The notes: a model not told the origin generated them from the sequence alone. DNA of 8,138 nucleotides from Planctomycetota bacterium (GCA_021784975.1 JAJYGU010000028.1:1-8138); one strand, 5' to 3'. Positions 1-6,268 are shown, counted from the first letter of the stretch. Numbers and translations: made by a program.

Positions 1-1629
1 CTTCAGATGCAGTCCGACCTCGGGCGGAACCACCACCGCGGCCATCCGCGTTACGAAGGCAATAACGCCCGCGGGGCTCACATCGGCAACCATCACCGCA
101 TGTGAAGGGAGCAAGGCGGCCGTCTTCGCCACGCCGGCATTGCCGGCCAGGCCCGGTTTGCCTTTGCGGATGGACTCGATGGTCTCTTGCACGTGGCTCT
201 TGTCGACATAGCCGAAGACGACCGTCTCCTGGTTGGCCGGCACAAGCCATCCAACCAGTTTCCCGCCCGGCCCGTACATGGCCTCGATCGCCTTGGCGGC
301 ATGCGGCGGCTGAGAGGCCGCCTGAGGCATGGTGATCGTGACCTGAAAGGCGGGCGTATCGTCCAGCTTAGCGGGTTTTGCTGCGATGGCCGGCAGCATG
401 GGGCTCTTGGCCGCTTTGACGATCTCGTTGTATTTGGCAATCGACTGGCCATAGTCCTTCAGGTAGGCTTGCGCATCCTTTACCCGCATCACCATGACCG
501 TATGCGAGAACATCGGCTGGCCGCTCTTGGGCACGCCAAACAGCATTGATATAGAGCGGGTACCTTTCATCGCCTGGATTTGATACTGCGTCTTCACCAG
601 CTTTTTGATCTGTTCCTCGCTCAGTCCATAGACCTCGCGCATCTGCTTCATCATGTTGAAGGCGAGCTTCGTGAGTTGCTCGTACATCCCGTCGCTCAGC
701 GCGCCGCCGCCGGCCGCTACGAACGGTTCGTTGGGCAGATCAGTTAGCAGTTTCTGCGTCGGCGGATGCCACTCGGCTACCAACTTGGCGAGTTGGCCGT
801 CCGGGACCAGCAGCAACCGTTTGGTGAGCCGGAGCACGTTCTGCTTGTCCAACTGCAGGGCGATTCCCGCCGTCGCCAGTTCCTTCTCTGCAGACTGCAA
901 CAGGTGGCCGTAGATATCGAAGGCAACCGTCGTCATCTTGGCATTCTCGCCGCCCTGGGCCTCGAAGATCCGCTGCATGTTGTGGAGTCCTTCGTGTCCT
1001 TTGGTCGCCATGAGCTTCAGACCGGGGTGCAAGATCACCGCAGCGACGTCCTTACCGGCCAGCCACTTCCCCCACGGGGCCAAGACAGCCGCCGGCTTCT
1101 TGGCGATCTTCAGATTGAGCAACACGTCGCGCTGCTCGCCATCGGCAATGGCAGCATAGCCGCCAATGTTCCGCGTGTAGAACTGGACCCGATTGCCATA
1201 AACCCCGAATTCCGCTACCCCTTGTCCATCGGGCTTCCCCAATTGAAACGGCTTGAAAAACTTGCCGTAATCGGTAACTGAGATTAAAAGGATTCCCGGC
1301 GGCATCGGCATCATGAATCCGTTTTCCTTCGGTAGCACGTTCAGGCCAGGTGGCAAGACGATCAGCCCCACCGTCCCGTGCTCGTCGAACCCTTCCTGGA
1401 TCTTGAATCGCTGCTTGAGGATCGCCAAGGCGCTCAGCGGCGGAAGCTGCAGCTCGCGCGCCAACGACTGGAGCTTGGCGTCGAGGTTGCCCGGCCGGTT
1501 CACCACCACGAAACCCAGCGCAGAGTCCGGCACCAGTTTCAAAATGTCTTCCGCCGCCCGTGCGGGCGACACGGCCCAAACCAGCGCGCAGCTCATCAGC
1601 AAGGCGGTAATAGCAAGTCGTCGAGCCAT
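1..1629 (-). CDS. Large secreted protein of unknown function (C-terminus beyond window)
   Basis: The reverse strand is open without a stop from an ATG at 1629 to the window edge, giving 543 codons and no C-terminus. The start is supported by AAGGAGA at 1635-1641, five bases before the ATG. Residues 1-25 form a Sec-type signal peptide: Met-Ala-Arg-Arg, a hydrophobic core, then Ala-Arg-Ala followed by Ala-Glu-Asp. The mature protein has alternating short beta-like segments (DSALGFVVVNRP near residues 35-46) and amphipathic helices. It is rich in Lys, Ala and Met, and I see no catalytic motif. The overall look, a secreted protein opening with a 'LVPDSALGFVVVN' segment, resembles large uncharacterised planctomycete periplasmic proteins of the DUF3352 type, but that is an impression and not a domain match. 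It lies 183 bp downstream of rmuC with a REP-like palindrome between, so it probably has its own promoter. I am sure it is coding and unsure of its function. Confidence 0.85.
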   Translation of the reverse strand, partial: MARRLAITALLMSCALVWAVSPARAAEDILKLVPDSALGFVVVNRPGNLDAKLQSLARELQLPPLSALAILKQRFKIQEGFDEHGTVGLIVLPPGLNVLPKENGFMMPMPPGILLISVTDYGKFFKPFQLGKPDGQGVAEFGVYGNRVQFYTRNIGGYAAIADGEQRDVLLNLKIAKKPAAVLAPWGKWLAGKDVAAVILHPGLKLMATKGHEGLHNMQRIFEAQGGENAKMTTVAFDIYGHLLQSAEKELATAGIALQLDKQNVLRLTKRLLLVPDGQLAKLVAEWHPPTQKLLTDLPNEPFVAAGGGALSDGMYEQLTKLAFNMMKQMREVYGLSEEQIKKLVKTQYQIQAMKGTRSISMLFGVPKSGQPMFSHTVMVMRVKDAQAYLKDYGQSIAKYNEIVKAAKSPMLPAIAAKPAKLDDTPAFQVTITMPQAASQPPHAAKAIEAMYGPGGKLVGWLVPANQETVVFGYVDKSHVQETIESIRKGKPGLAGNAGVAKTAALLPSHAVMVADVSPAGVIAFVTRMAAVVVPPEVGLHLK

Positions 1630-1671
1630 GGCAATCTCCTTGGAAAATAGGGACCACGCGAACCGAGAGTT

Positions 1672-1756
1672 GTCATTCTGAGCAAAGCGAAGAATCTGCG
1701 CACGGGTGAGATCCTTCGCCGACCAACGCGTTCGCGTCGGTGCCCGTCAGGATGAC
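1672..1756. repeat. REP-like nested palindromic intergenic repeat
   Basis: The outer arms are GTCATTCTGA (1672-1681) and TCAGGATGAC (1747-1756), matching at 9 of 10 positions as inverted repeats. Nested inside are GCGAAGAATCT (1687-1697) and AGATCCTTCGC (1709-1719), matching at 10 of 11. The 'CATTCTGAGC-AAGCGAAGAATCT' wording is one I recognise as a dispersed intergenic repeat of many bacterial genomes, and its shadow translation contains RRFFALLRMT. It fills most of the gap between rmuC and the secreted protein. Calling it a dispersed family is recall, since only one copy is in this window. Confidence 0.7.
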
Positions 1757-1807
1757 CGGGCAGCCTCCTCGAAAGTGCCGATCGCGCCAACCATGACGCA
1801 ATCGTAT

Positions 1808-1822
1808 CCCTCTTAGCGAGGG
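1808..1822 (-). other. Hairpin with the rmuC stop codon in its loop
   Basis: On the transcript strand the sequence is CCCTC-GCTAA-GAGGG: a perfect 5-bp stem whose 5-nt loop contains the TAA stop of rmuC (1815-1813). No U-tract follows, so it is not a classical intrinsic terminator. The structure is seen directly and its function is unknown. Confidence 0.55.
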
Positions 1823-3273
1823 TCGTCAATGTCCGCGTCGGTGCCGCCCCCATCGGGCGGGCCGAGGAGTTCCGGCGCCTGCAGAGACCGGGCCGCGGCT
1901 TCGATCGGCGCCGACTCGGCCACGATCACCCCGGCCACGTTGGCTCCTAGATCCTTGAACCGCCGCGCTCCGGGCAGGACCCGCGCCTCCAACGAGCCGA
2001 CGGCGGTGTTGTAGGTCTTCACCACGTTTTCGATCGCCTTGCCGAGCTTCTGAACATGCCCGGCCACGTCGGCCAGCCGTTTGTAGAGGTCCTTGCCCAA
2101 ATCGCTGATGGCGCGGGCGTTCTCGGCCAACTGTTCCTCGCGCCAGCCGTAGGCGGCGGCCCGCAGGAGAGCGATCAACGAAGTCGGGGCGGTGACCAGC
2201 ACCCGCTCGTTCACGCCCGCCTCGATCAAGCCCGGGTCGTGCTCCAAGGCCGCCATGTAAAAGACCTCGCCCGGCAGAAAGAGCACGACAAAGTCAGGCG
2301 TCTGTTCAAACTGGTCAAAATAGGATTTCTTTCCTAGCGACAAGATGTGGGTGCGGACCTGCCGGGCATGCTCTTTGAGCTTGGCTGCCCGCGTCTCTTC
2401 ATCCGGGGCTTCGAGGGCGTCAAGGTAGGCATCCAACGGCGCCTTCGAGTCGACTACGATCGTCCGCTGCCCCGGCAGGCGAACGATCAGATCGGGGCGG
2501 AGCCGGCCGTTTTCGCTTTCAGTGGATTGCTGCTCGAAGAAGTCACAGTGTTCCAACATGCCGGCCATTTCCACCACGCGGCGGAGCTGGATTTCGCCCC
2601 AGCGGCCGCGGGCCTGCGGGCGGCGGAGGGCCTTCACCAGGTTGGCGGTCTCGCCGCGCAGCTCCTTTTGCGTCTCGGAGAGGGCTTTGACTTGCTCGGT
2701 CAGACCCGAGTAGGCCTCAATCCGGTGCTTCTCGATCTCCAGCAACTTGGCATCGACTTTCGAGAGCGATTCGGCGACCGGCTTGACCAGTTCGCCGATG
2801 GCGTTCTGCCGTTTTTCGAGGTCGCCCTTGGCCGACTCCTGAAACTTCTCCAGGTGCGTCTTGGCGAGCTCCAGGAAAGAGGTGGAGTTGCTCTTCAAGG
2901 CGTCGGCAGCCAGGGCCTTGAAGGCGTCGGCCAGTTGACGCCGGGCCGCGTCCAACAGCGACAGCTTCTCTTGCGACTGCTTTTGTTCCGCGGCGACCGC
3001 CCGGCTCAGATCGGCCACTTTGGCGCTGAGTTGGGTTACTTGGGCTTGCAGTTCGGCCCGGGCAGCTTCTTTCTCGCTAAGTCGATTACGCAATTCCTCG
3101 ATGGTCTCCTCGCGAGCGACCAGGCGTTCGCCGAGGGCGGCGGTTTCGGCGGCGGCCTCCTGGCGGCCGCGCTGGTATTCCGCGAGCCGCTTTGTCCGCA
3201 GGAGCAGCCAGACGGCCCCCGCTCCCAGAGCAAGGCCGAGCAAGAGCATCACGATGGGCAGAAGGTATTCCAT
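1813..3273 (-). CDS. rmuC: RmuC family protein (DNA recombination limiting protein)
   Basis: RmuC proteins are membrane-anchored coiled-coil proteins with a nuclease-like fold; in E. coli, loss of rmuC raises the rate of inversion between short inverted repeats. From the ATG at 3273 the product is 486 aa, normal for the family. Residues 4-25 are one transmembrane helix and about 30-215 is a Glu/Lys/Ala-rich coiled coil. The RmuC core follows, with GRWGE at 223-227, PDLIVRLP at 260-267 and VVDSKAPL at 273-280. The Asp and Lys of these last two segments match the PD-(D/E)XK-like core. I chose the start because the membrane helix begins directly after Met-Glu-Tyr; an ATG at 3282 and a TTG at 3309 are in-frame alternatives, and none has a clear Shine-Dalgarno. 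The gene follows a terminator and a large palindrome, so it is probably transcribed alone. The C-terminal tail is acidic (DADIDDPR). Confidence 0.95.
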   Translation of the reverse strand: MEYLLPIVMLLLGLALGAGAVWLLLRTKRLAEYQRGRQEAAAETAALGERLVAREETIEELRNRLSEKEAARAELQAQVTQLSAKVADLSRAVAAEQKQSQEKLSLLDAARRQLADAFKALAADALKSNSTSFLELAKTHLEKFQESAKGDLEKRQNAIGELVKPVAESLSKVDAKLLEIEKHRIEAYSGLTEQVKALSETQKELRGETANLVKALRRPQARGRWGEIQLRRVVEMAGMLEHCDFFEQQSTESENGRLRPDLIVRLPGQRTIVVDSKAPLDAYLDALEAPDEETRAAKLKEHARQVRTHILSLGKKSYFDQFEQTPDFVVLFLPGEVFYMAALEHDPGLIEAGVNERVLVTAPTSLIALLRAAAYGWREEQLAENARAISDLGKDLYKRLADVAGHVQKLGKAIENVVKTYNTAVGSLEARVLPGARRFKDLGANVAGVIVAESAPIEAAARSLQAPELLGPPDGGGTDADIDDPR

Positions 3274-3338
3274 GGCTGTCATGCTATGTCGGAGGCGACG
3301 CTGCGCCAAGGCGCCGCGTCACAACAACTTGAATATGT

Positions 3339-3398
3339 CTTGGAGCGCGGGCGTCCCGCCCGCCGTGGGAAAAGCGGGCGAGACGCCCGCGCTCCAAG
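3339..3398. repeat. 60-bp near-perfect palindrome (dispersed repeat type)
   Basis: Two 25-bp arms at 3339-3363 and 3374-3398 match as inverted repeats at 24 of 25 positions around a 10-bp centre. The arms begin CTTGGAGCGCGGGCGT and end with the complement, ACGCCCGCGCTCCAAG. Read through in one frame it gives SAGVPPAVGKAGETPAL, a false peptide I recognise from intergenic repeats of planctomycetes and verrucomicrobia. It sits between the terminator of the Lys/Ala mini-gene and rmuC. The structure is certain; membership of a dispersed family is from recall. Confidence 0.8.
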
Positions 3399-3399
3399 A

Positions 3400-3437
3400 A
3401 AATAGAAACGCCCGGTCAGCCGTGCCGGGCGCTTCTT
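3400..3437 (-). terminator. Intrinsic terminator of the Lys/Ala-rich mini-gene
   Basis: On the minus strand CGCCCGG (3431-3425) pairs with CCGGGCG (3415-3409) around a 9-nt loop. A G-U pair and two A-U pairs extend the stem to about 10 bp, and the tail is TTTCTATTTTC. The hairpin plus U-rich tail lies about 40 nt past the stop of the mini-gene, in the right orientation to end its transcript before rmuC. Confidence 0.75.
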
Positions 3438-3463
3438 TCTCGTCGGAGCCGGATCGCAAAGAC

Positions 3464-3481
3464 GAAGTAGCGAACTACTTC
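3464..3481 (-). other. Hairpin overlapping the stop codon of the Lys/Ala mini-gene
   Basis: The transcript strand reads GAAGTAG-TTCG-CTACTTC, a perfect 7-bp stem closed by a UUCG tetraloop. The TAG stop (3477-3475) forms the loop-proximal end of the 5' arm. The closing pair is G-C, not the extra-stable C-G, and no U-tract follows; the true terminator lies further downstream. Confidence 0.6.
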
Positions 3482-3561
3482 TTGGCCTTCCTGGCCTTCT
3501 TGGCTACCTTCTTCTTAGCCGCTTTCTTCGCGACCTTCTTGGCTGCCTTCTTCTTGGCCAC
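3475..3561 (-). CDS. Tiny Lys/Ala-rich histone-H1-tail-like protein (28 aa)
   Basis: The predicted product is 28 residues, almost only Lys, Ala and Val with one Arg. It falls into three repeats: VAKKKAAKK, VAKKAAKKK and VAKKARKAKK. Such Lys/Ala repeats resemble the C-terminal tails of histone H1 and bacterial H1-like proteins, so nonspecific nucleic-acid binding is the likely role; this is inference from composition. The start is the GTG at 3561, seven bases after a perfect AGGAGG (3569-3574). Another GTG at 3564 is only four bases away. The reading frame stays open further upstream to a TTG at 3747, but that part is Cys/Arg/Pro-mixed and lies across the Shine-Dalgarno, so I take it as leader. 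A strong terminator follows, which supports a real monocistronic gene. The main doubt is the very short length. Confidence 0.65.
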   Translation of the reverse strand: MAKKKAAKKVAKKAAKKKVAKKARKAKK

Positions 3562-3767
3562 CACACGTCCTCCTAACAAGCATTGGGGCGGTTCCTGTTC
3601 GTCAGGCGGGCTGGGGCCGCAGGGCGTCAGGCATCTCGCCACCGAAACAAGACAACGAACTTTCCGACCTCCTGTCAGCGACGCGCCAAGCGCCCAAACA
3701 AGCCGTCGTTCGTTTCTCTCCTTCTGCGAAACTCTCTCCTTCAGCAAGGATCGCTGTTCGCAACTGT
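3562..3767 (-). promoter_or_regulatory. Long 5' leader of the Lys/Ala mini-gene
   Basis: If the candidate promoter at 3773-3800 is used, the mini-gene has an untranslated leader of about 200 nt. The leader holds two copies of GAAGGAGAGA, 18 nt apart (3742-3733 and 3724-3715), that resemble Shine-Dalgarno sites but have no ATG behind them. It also holds a possible ten-codon upstream frame, MPDALRPQPA, ending near 3602. I recognise no known riboswitch. Confidence 0.35.
3569..3574 (-). promoter_or_regulatory. Strong Shine-Dalgarno deciding the GTG start of the mini-gene
   Basis: AGGAGG on the minus strand lies seven bases before the GTG at 3561. It is the best ribosome binding site in the window and separates the 28-codon reading from the longer open frame upstream. 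Confidence 0.7.
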
Positions 3768-3772
3768 GTATG

Positions 3773-3800
3773 ATAGTAATGCTTTCTTAAATTTTTGCAA
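3773..3800 (-). promoter_or_regulatory. Candidate sigma-70-like promoter for the Lys/Ala mini-gene
   Basis: On the minus strand TTGCAA (3800-3795) and TACTAT (3778-3773) are separated by 16 bases. Each matches the consensus at 4 of 6 positions. The spacer and flanks are the most A/T-rich stretch near the gene (AAAAATTTAAGAAAG). This is a candidate only. Confidence 0.35.
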
Positions 3801-3819
3801 GTACAATTCCGCGCGAAGA

Positions 3820-3836
3820 GGAAAAAAATTTCTGCG
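3820..3836. repeat. A/T-tract inverted repeat, left copy
   Basis: GGAAAAAAATTTCTGCG holds seven A then three T. Its reverse complement matches the right copy at 4531-4547 at about 15 of 17 positions. It marks the edge of the CpG-rich block beside the mini-gene promoter. Such tracts bend DNA, so a nucleoid-protein site is possible, but that is inference. Confidence 0.45.
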
Positions 3837-4530
3837 CTCGCGCGGCGCGGGCATGCGCGACGAAGCGAACCACGCGCCATCGACACGTCGAGCAAGTGTA
3901 CTTCGATGCGCCGCGATTGACTGCCGCGGAGAGCATTCGCGCACTCGATGGCATGCAAGGCGGGCACGCGACGACAACGTTGTTGGCGCGGCGCGGCTCC
4001 GCGCACCCGCGCATCGCAAGCGCCGTGATAACCTCTCAACGTGTGACGCCCGGCCTGAAACAATCGGCATGGTAACGGAGTCGATGGGCAGCGGCGCGAG
4101 ACCGGAAAACTCTCGCTCCGCGGTTGAAAAATCGCGATTCACCGCCGATGGGCCACTGCCTAAATGCGTAGATGCAACCTATTGACTGTCAACGAGTTAG
4201 GAGACAGATGCTGATGGCAGCCGGATCGCGTCTGACACGTTGTGCGAGTCGAATCTCCGGCGGATGCGATCTATCGTTCCCAGCGGAGACCACGGGCAGC
4301 GCACAGTCATCATCGCGTCGATGCCGTCGGTGAAGAACGCAGCGCCGAAGCGCCGTCGAGCACGACTGACCGACGTTGCACGCTTCGCCGTTGCGTCGCA
4401 GCGGCACGCCGTCGGAAACACGCCAAGAGACTGTGGGGCCTCCGCCGTCGCGCGAGTGGCCCCACTCGCAACCCGACGACGAACGCCGCCAATCGGCGAC
4501 AGGCAACCACCGGAGCGAAGAAGAACCTCT

Positions 4531-4578
4531 CGCAAAAATTTTTTTTCGCAGACGGACATTTCGCCCAGAATTTTTTTC
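4531..4578. repeat. Pair of A/T tracts, right copies
   Basis: Two tracts lie close together: CGCAAAAATTTTTTTTC (4531-4547) and CAGAATTTTTTTC (4566-4578), each followed by GC. They share the form AATTTTTTT-C-GC and are inverted relative to the tract at 3820-3836. They sit just past the stop of the ThuA-like gene. In the direction of that gene's transcription they read as A-runs first, so they are poor U-tract terminators for it. Confidence 0.45.
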
Positions 4579-4585
4579 GCTGAGC

Positions 4586-4596
4586 GCCGTTACGGC
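4586..4596 (-). other. Hairpin with the ThuA-like stop codon as its loop
   Basis: The transcript strand reads GCCG-TAA-CGGC, a 4-bp perfect stem with the stop codon as the three-base loop. GAG and CTC outside can extend it past a small bulge. It is the weakest of the four stop-codon hairpins. Confidence 0.4.
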
Positions 4597-5312
4597 TCGC
4601 GTCCGGCCGCCCACAGACAGCCGCGCTGCAATAGCGCGACCATGCCCGGCATCTCGATCGCGCGGACATCGTGACCCAACGGCGTTTGAAATACGCGGCC
4701 CTTGCCGTAGGCAAAGACGAAGGCCATGGGATAGTCCTTCTTCAAGATCTTCGAGCGGGCCGTGGCCAAGATTTCCACCGGCCGCTGGCCCGTCAAACAC
4801 GTGTAGAGCTCGTCGTCGGCCTGAAAGTCGGACATGCCGCGGGTGATGGGATGGTGCTTCGCAACGATCTTGACCCGGAACGGTCCGCGGGGATCATGGG
4901 TGTTCTTACGGTCCCAGACTCTTCCGGCAAGATCAACAAACTCGGGCCAATCCTCAAAGGCTCCGCAGGCAAAGTGGATCAGCACGAGACCCTTCCCCTG
5001 TTTAACAAGCTTCACCAAGTTCTCGCGAATCTGCGCCTCGCGGGCCAACGGTTGGTAGTTCTTGAAGTGCAGGAAGATAACGTCGTAGTCGGAAACGACC
5101 GGCGAGGCGAGGAACTCCGGATCTTCGACGATGCGTGCCTCGATCCGCTTGTCCTGCTCAAGAACTCTCTGCAAGGCGGGAGCAGTTTGCTTCCAGTGAT
5201 GCCCGACGTAATCTACGCCGGTCGCAATCAGCACGCGAATCGGCTTGGGCGGAGGCGCATGGGGAGAAGCAGCGGTGGCGGCAAGACATAAAGTAATGAG
5301 AGTGGCGTTCAT
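4590..5312 (-). CDS. ThuA-like domain protein, probably exported
   Basis: ThuA-like proteins have a glutamine-amidotransferase-like flavodoxin fold and occur with sugar dehydrogenases; the founding ThuA belongs to a trehalose-use operon of rhizobia. The product from the ATG at 5312 is 240 aa. Residues 1-16 look like a short signal peptide (MNATLITLCLAATAAS), followed by a Pro-rich linker. Family features are RVLIATGVDYVGHHW (26-40), YDVIFLHF (76-83), the GLVLIHFACGAFEDWPEF strand-turn (108-125), HPITRGM (154-160), DDELY (166-170) and GKGRVFQTPLGHD (203-215). An in-frame extension to 5426 exists but is translated from a palindromic repeat, so I reject it. No good Shine-Dalgarno precedes the ATG, which is the weakest point of the start call. 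It is the last gene of the sugar cluster, downstream of the TIM-barrel isomerase. Confidence 0.92.
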   Translation of the reverse strand: MNATLITLCLAATAASPHAPPPKPIRVLIATGVDYVGHHWKQTAPALQRVLEQDKRIEARIVEDPEFLASPVVSDYDVIFLHFKNYQPLAREAQIRENLVKLVKQGKGLVLIHFACGAFEDWPEFVDLAGRVWDRKNTHDPRGPFRVKIVAKHHPITRGMSDFQADDELYTCLTGQRPVEILATARSKILKKDYPMAFVFAYGKGRVFQTPLGHDVRAIEMPGMVALLQRGCLWAAGREP

Positions 5313-5329
5313 GATCGTAAGGCAGCCAA

Positions 5330-5410
5330 GGGGGACAGTCCCATTTTCGCGGCGGCCACATACGTTTGCAGGGGAATGCCGCTGGCGCCGCGAAAATCGG
5401 GACAGCCCCC
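5330..5410. repeat. Palindromic dispersed-type repeat between the isomerase and ThuA-like genes
   Basis: Imperfect 25-bp arms at 5330-5354 and 5386-5410 form a long inverted repeat. They share GGGGG, GTCCC and ATTTTCGCGGCG and differ by small indels. The GGGACAGTCCCATTTTCGC core is one I recognise from repeats scattered in planctomycete genomes. It fills almost the whole gap between the isomerase stop (5419) and the ThuA-like start (5312). The transcript could fold it into a long hairpin between the two genes. Confidence 0.7.
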
Positions 5411-5418
5411 ACCATAGT

Positions 5419-6261
5419 TCAGACAATTACCCGCAAGAACTCCACGCTCTTGCGGATGAACTCGTCGGTTCCGGTGCATTCGATGGAGAGCACGCCGTCC
5501 CAGCCTGTCTCCCTGAGGTAAGCGATGCACTTCTTGATGTTCTCGGCATTCACCCCGCCGCCCACCGGCACCTCGCTGCAGCCGATGCCGGTTTCGTGGC
5601 CCAGGACCGCCGCCGCCAAGGCCGGGCTGACGTCCTTGACATGCACGTGGGCCAGGTATTTGCGGAACCGTTTCACGAACTCCAACGGATCGTGCCCTGA
5701 AATAAAGGTGTTGCCCGTGTCGAGGTTCAATCGCAGCAGTTCCGAGTCAAAATGGGTAAAGAGCCGTTCGAGGAAGTCGCCGTTGGTAGTGTAAGGACCG
5801 TGGGTTTCGACATCGAGAACGACCTGGTAGTCCTTCGCCCATGCCAGGCATTGGCGATAGTTCTGGCAAGCGATCCGGAAGACTTCTTCGTCGCTATAGC
5901 CTTCGATTTTGAAGGCCCCGTCGGTGGTGTCGACGATCGGGCAGCCGATCTCGGCCGCGAAACGGATGGCCTGCTGCACGTACTGAACGCCGAAGGTCGA
6001 GCCGTCCGGACCCATCATGGGGTAGGCGGCGTCAATTTGCGAGACCTGGAGTCCTTTGCCGTCCAGGTATCGCCGCAGCGCTCGGGGATTCGATTGCAGC
6101 GAGACCGACGGTTCGTAGCCGAGCCCGTTGACAAAGTACTGCCCGTGGATCACCCCGAACTCGACGTGCGAGAGATGGTATTTGACGGCCGTTTCGATGG
6201 CGGCGGTAAAGCTGCCGCTGGTGGCCCGCCAGTTGTCGGCGTGCATCCCGATGTGGAGCAT
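5419..6261 (-). CDS. Sugar phosphate isomerase/epimerase family TIM-barrel protein
   Basis: This is a 280-residue member of the xylose-isomerase-like TIM-barrel / AP-endonuclease-2 superfamily, whose members isomerise, epimerise or cleave sugars and sugar derivatives with a divalent metal. Barrel strands carry HVEFG (32-36), VVLDVETHG (147-155), LRLNLDTGN (176-184), HVHVKD (205-210) and VLSIECTG (257-264). The likely metal ligands are Glu152, Asp181, His207 and Glu261. No signal peptide is visible, so it should act in the cytoplasm. The ATG at 6261 is chosen because AGGAG lies seven bases upstream; the frame remains open to a TTG at 6306, but that part is repeat sequence. It lies between a Gfo/Idh/MocA dehydrogenase and a ThuA-like gene, which suggests catabolism of an oxidised sugar or cyclitol. 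The substrate is unknown. Confidence 0.94.
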   Translation of the reverse strand: MLHIGMHADNWRATSGSFTAAIETAVKYHLSHVEFGVIHGQYFVNGLGYEPSVSLQSNPRALRRYLDGKGLQVSQIDAAYPMMGPDGSTFGVQYVQQAIRFAAEIGCPIVDTTDGAFKIEGYSDEEVFRIACQNYRQCLAWAKDYQVVLDVETHGPYTTNGDFLERLFTHFDSELLRLNLDTGNTFISGHDPLEFVKRFRKYLAHVHVKDVSPALAAAVLGHETGIGCSEVPVGGGVNAENIKKCIAYLRETGWDGVLSIECTGTDEFIRKSVEFLRVIV

Positions 6262-6268
6262 GACGGTT

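Larger units (their letters stand above)
3801..4589. other. Gene-free CpG-rich intergenic block bounded by A/T tracts
   Basis: About 790 bp lie between the ThuA-like gene and the candidate promoter of the mini-gene. Several frames are open on both strands, but they encode Arg/Ser/Cys-rich low-quality peptides with no recognisable motif, no consistent start signal and mutually overlapping frames, as expected in GC-rich non-coding DNA. The block is dense in CG words (GCCGTCG occurs at 4323, 4352, 4408 and 4444) and has small palindromes such as ACAACGTTGT (3974-3983), TTGACTGTCAA (4182-4192) and GAGTGGCCCCACTC. I found no tRNA, tmRNA, RNase P or SRP RNA hallmark. It could be an untranslated RNA, a regulatory region or decayed sequence; I cannot tell which. 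Confidence 0.5.

Noticed and set aside
1052..1657. 201-residue minus-strand frame overlapping the secreted protein
   Set aside because: It is the shifted frame of the gene starting at 1629, which has a signal peptide, a ribosome site and continuous coding sense. The 201-residue product is Arg/Trp/Gly-rich noise.
2347..3405. 352-residue plus-strand frame
   Set aside because: It is the antisense shadow of rmuC, rich in Leu/Gly/Gln/Arg, with its end formed by the palindrome at 3339-3398.
3020..3790. 256-residue plus-strand frame
   Set aside because: It runs antisense through the rmuC start, the palindrome, the terminator and the Lys/Ala mini-gene. The FLAFLATFF segment is only the antisense of the Lys/Ala repeats.
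3602..4142. Minus-strand frames of 133 and 153 residues across the mini-gene promoter
   Set aside because: They read through the A/T tract and the candidate promoter, and have no family resemblance or start signal.
4175..4192. Minus-strand TTGACA as a -35 box
   Set aside because: No acceptable -10 box occurs 15-19 bases downstream on that strand; the best candidate matches only about 2 of 6 positions.
4240..4262. Possible tRNA T-arm (AGTCGAATCT)
   Set aside because: The flanking bases do not form the five-base stem and no acceptor or anticodon arm can be placed nearby.
4189..4800. Several overlapping frames of 113-203 residues on both strands
   Set aside because: They overlap one another, are Arg/Ser-rich, lack ribosome sites and motifs, and some run into the ThuA-like gene.
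5313..5426. N-terminal extension of the ThuA-like protein
   Set aside because: It is translated from the palindromic repeat at 5330-5410 and would put a signal peptide in the middle of the protein.
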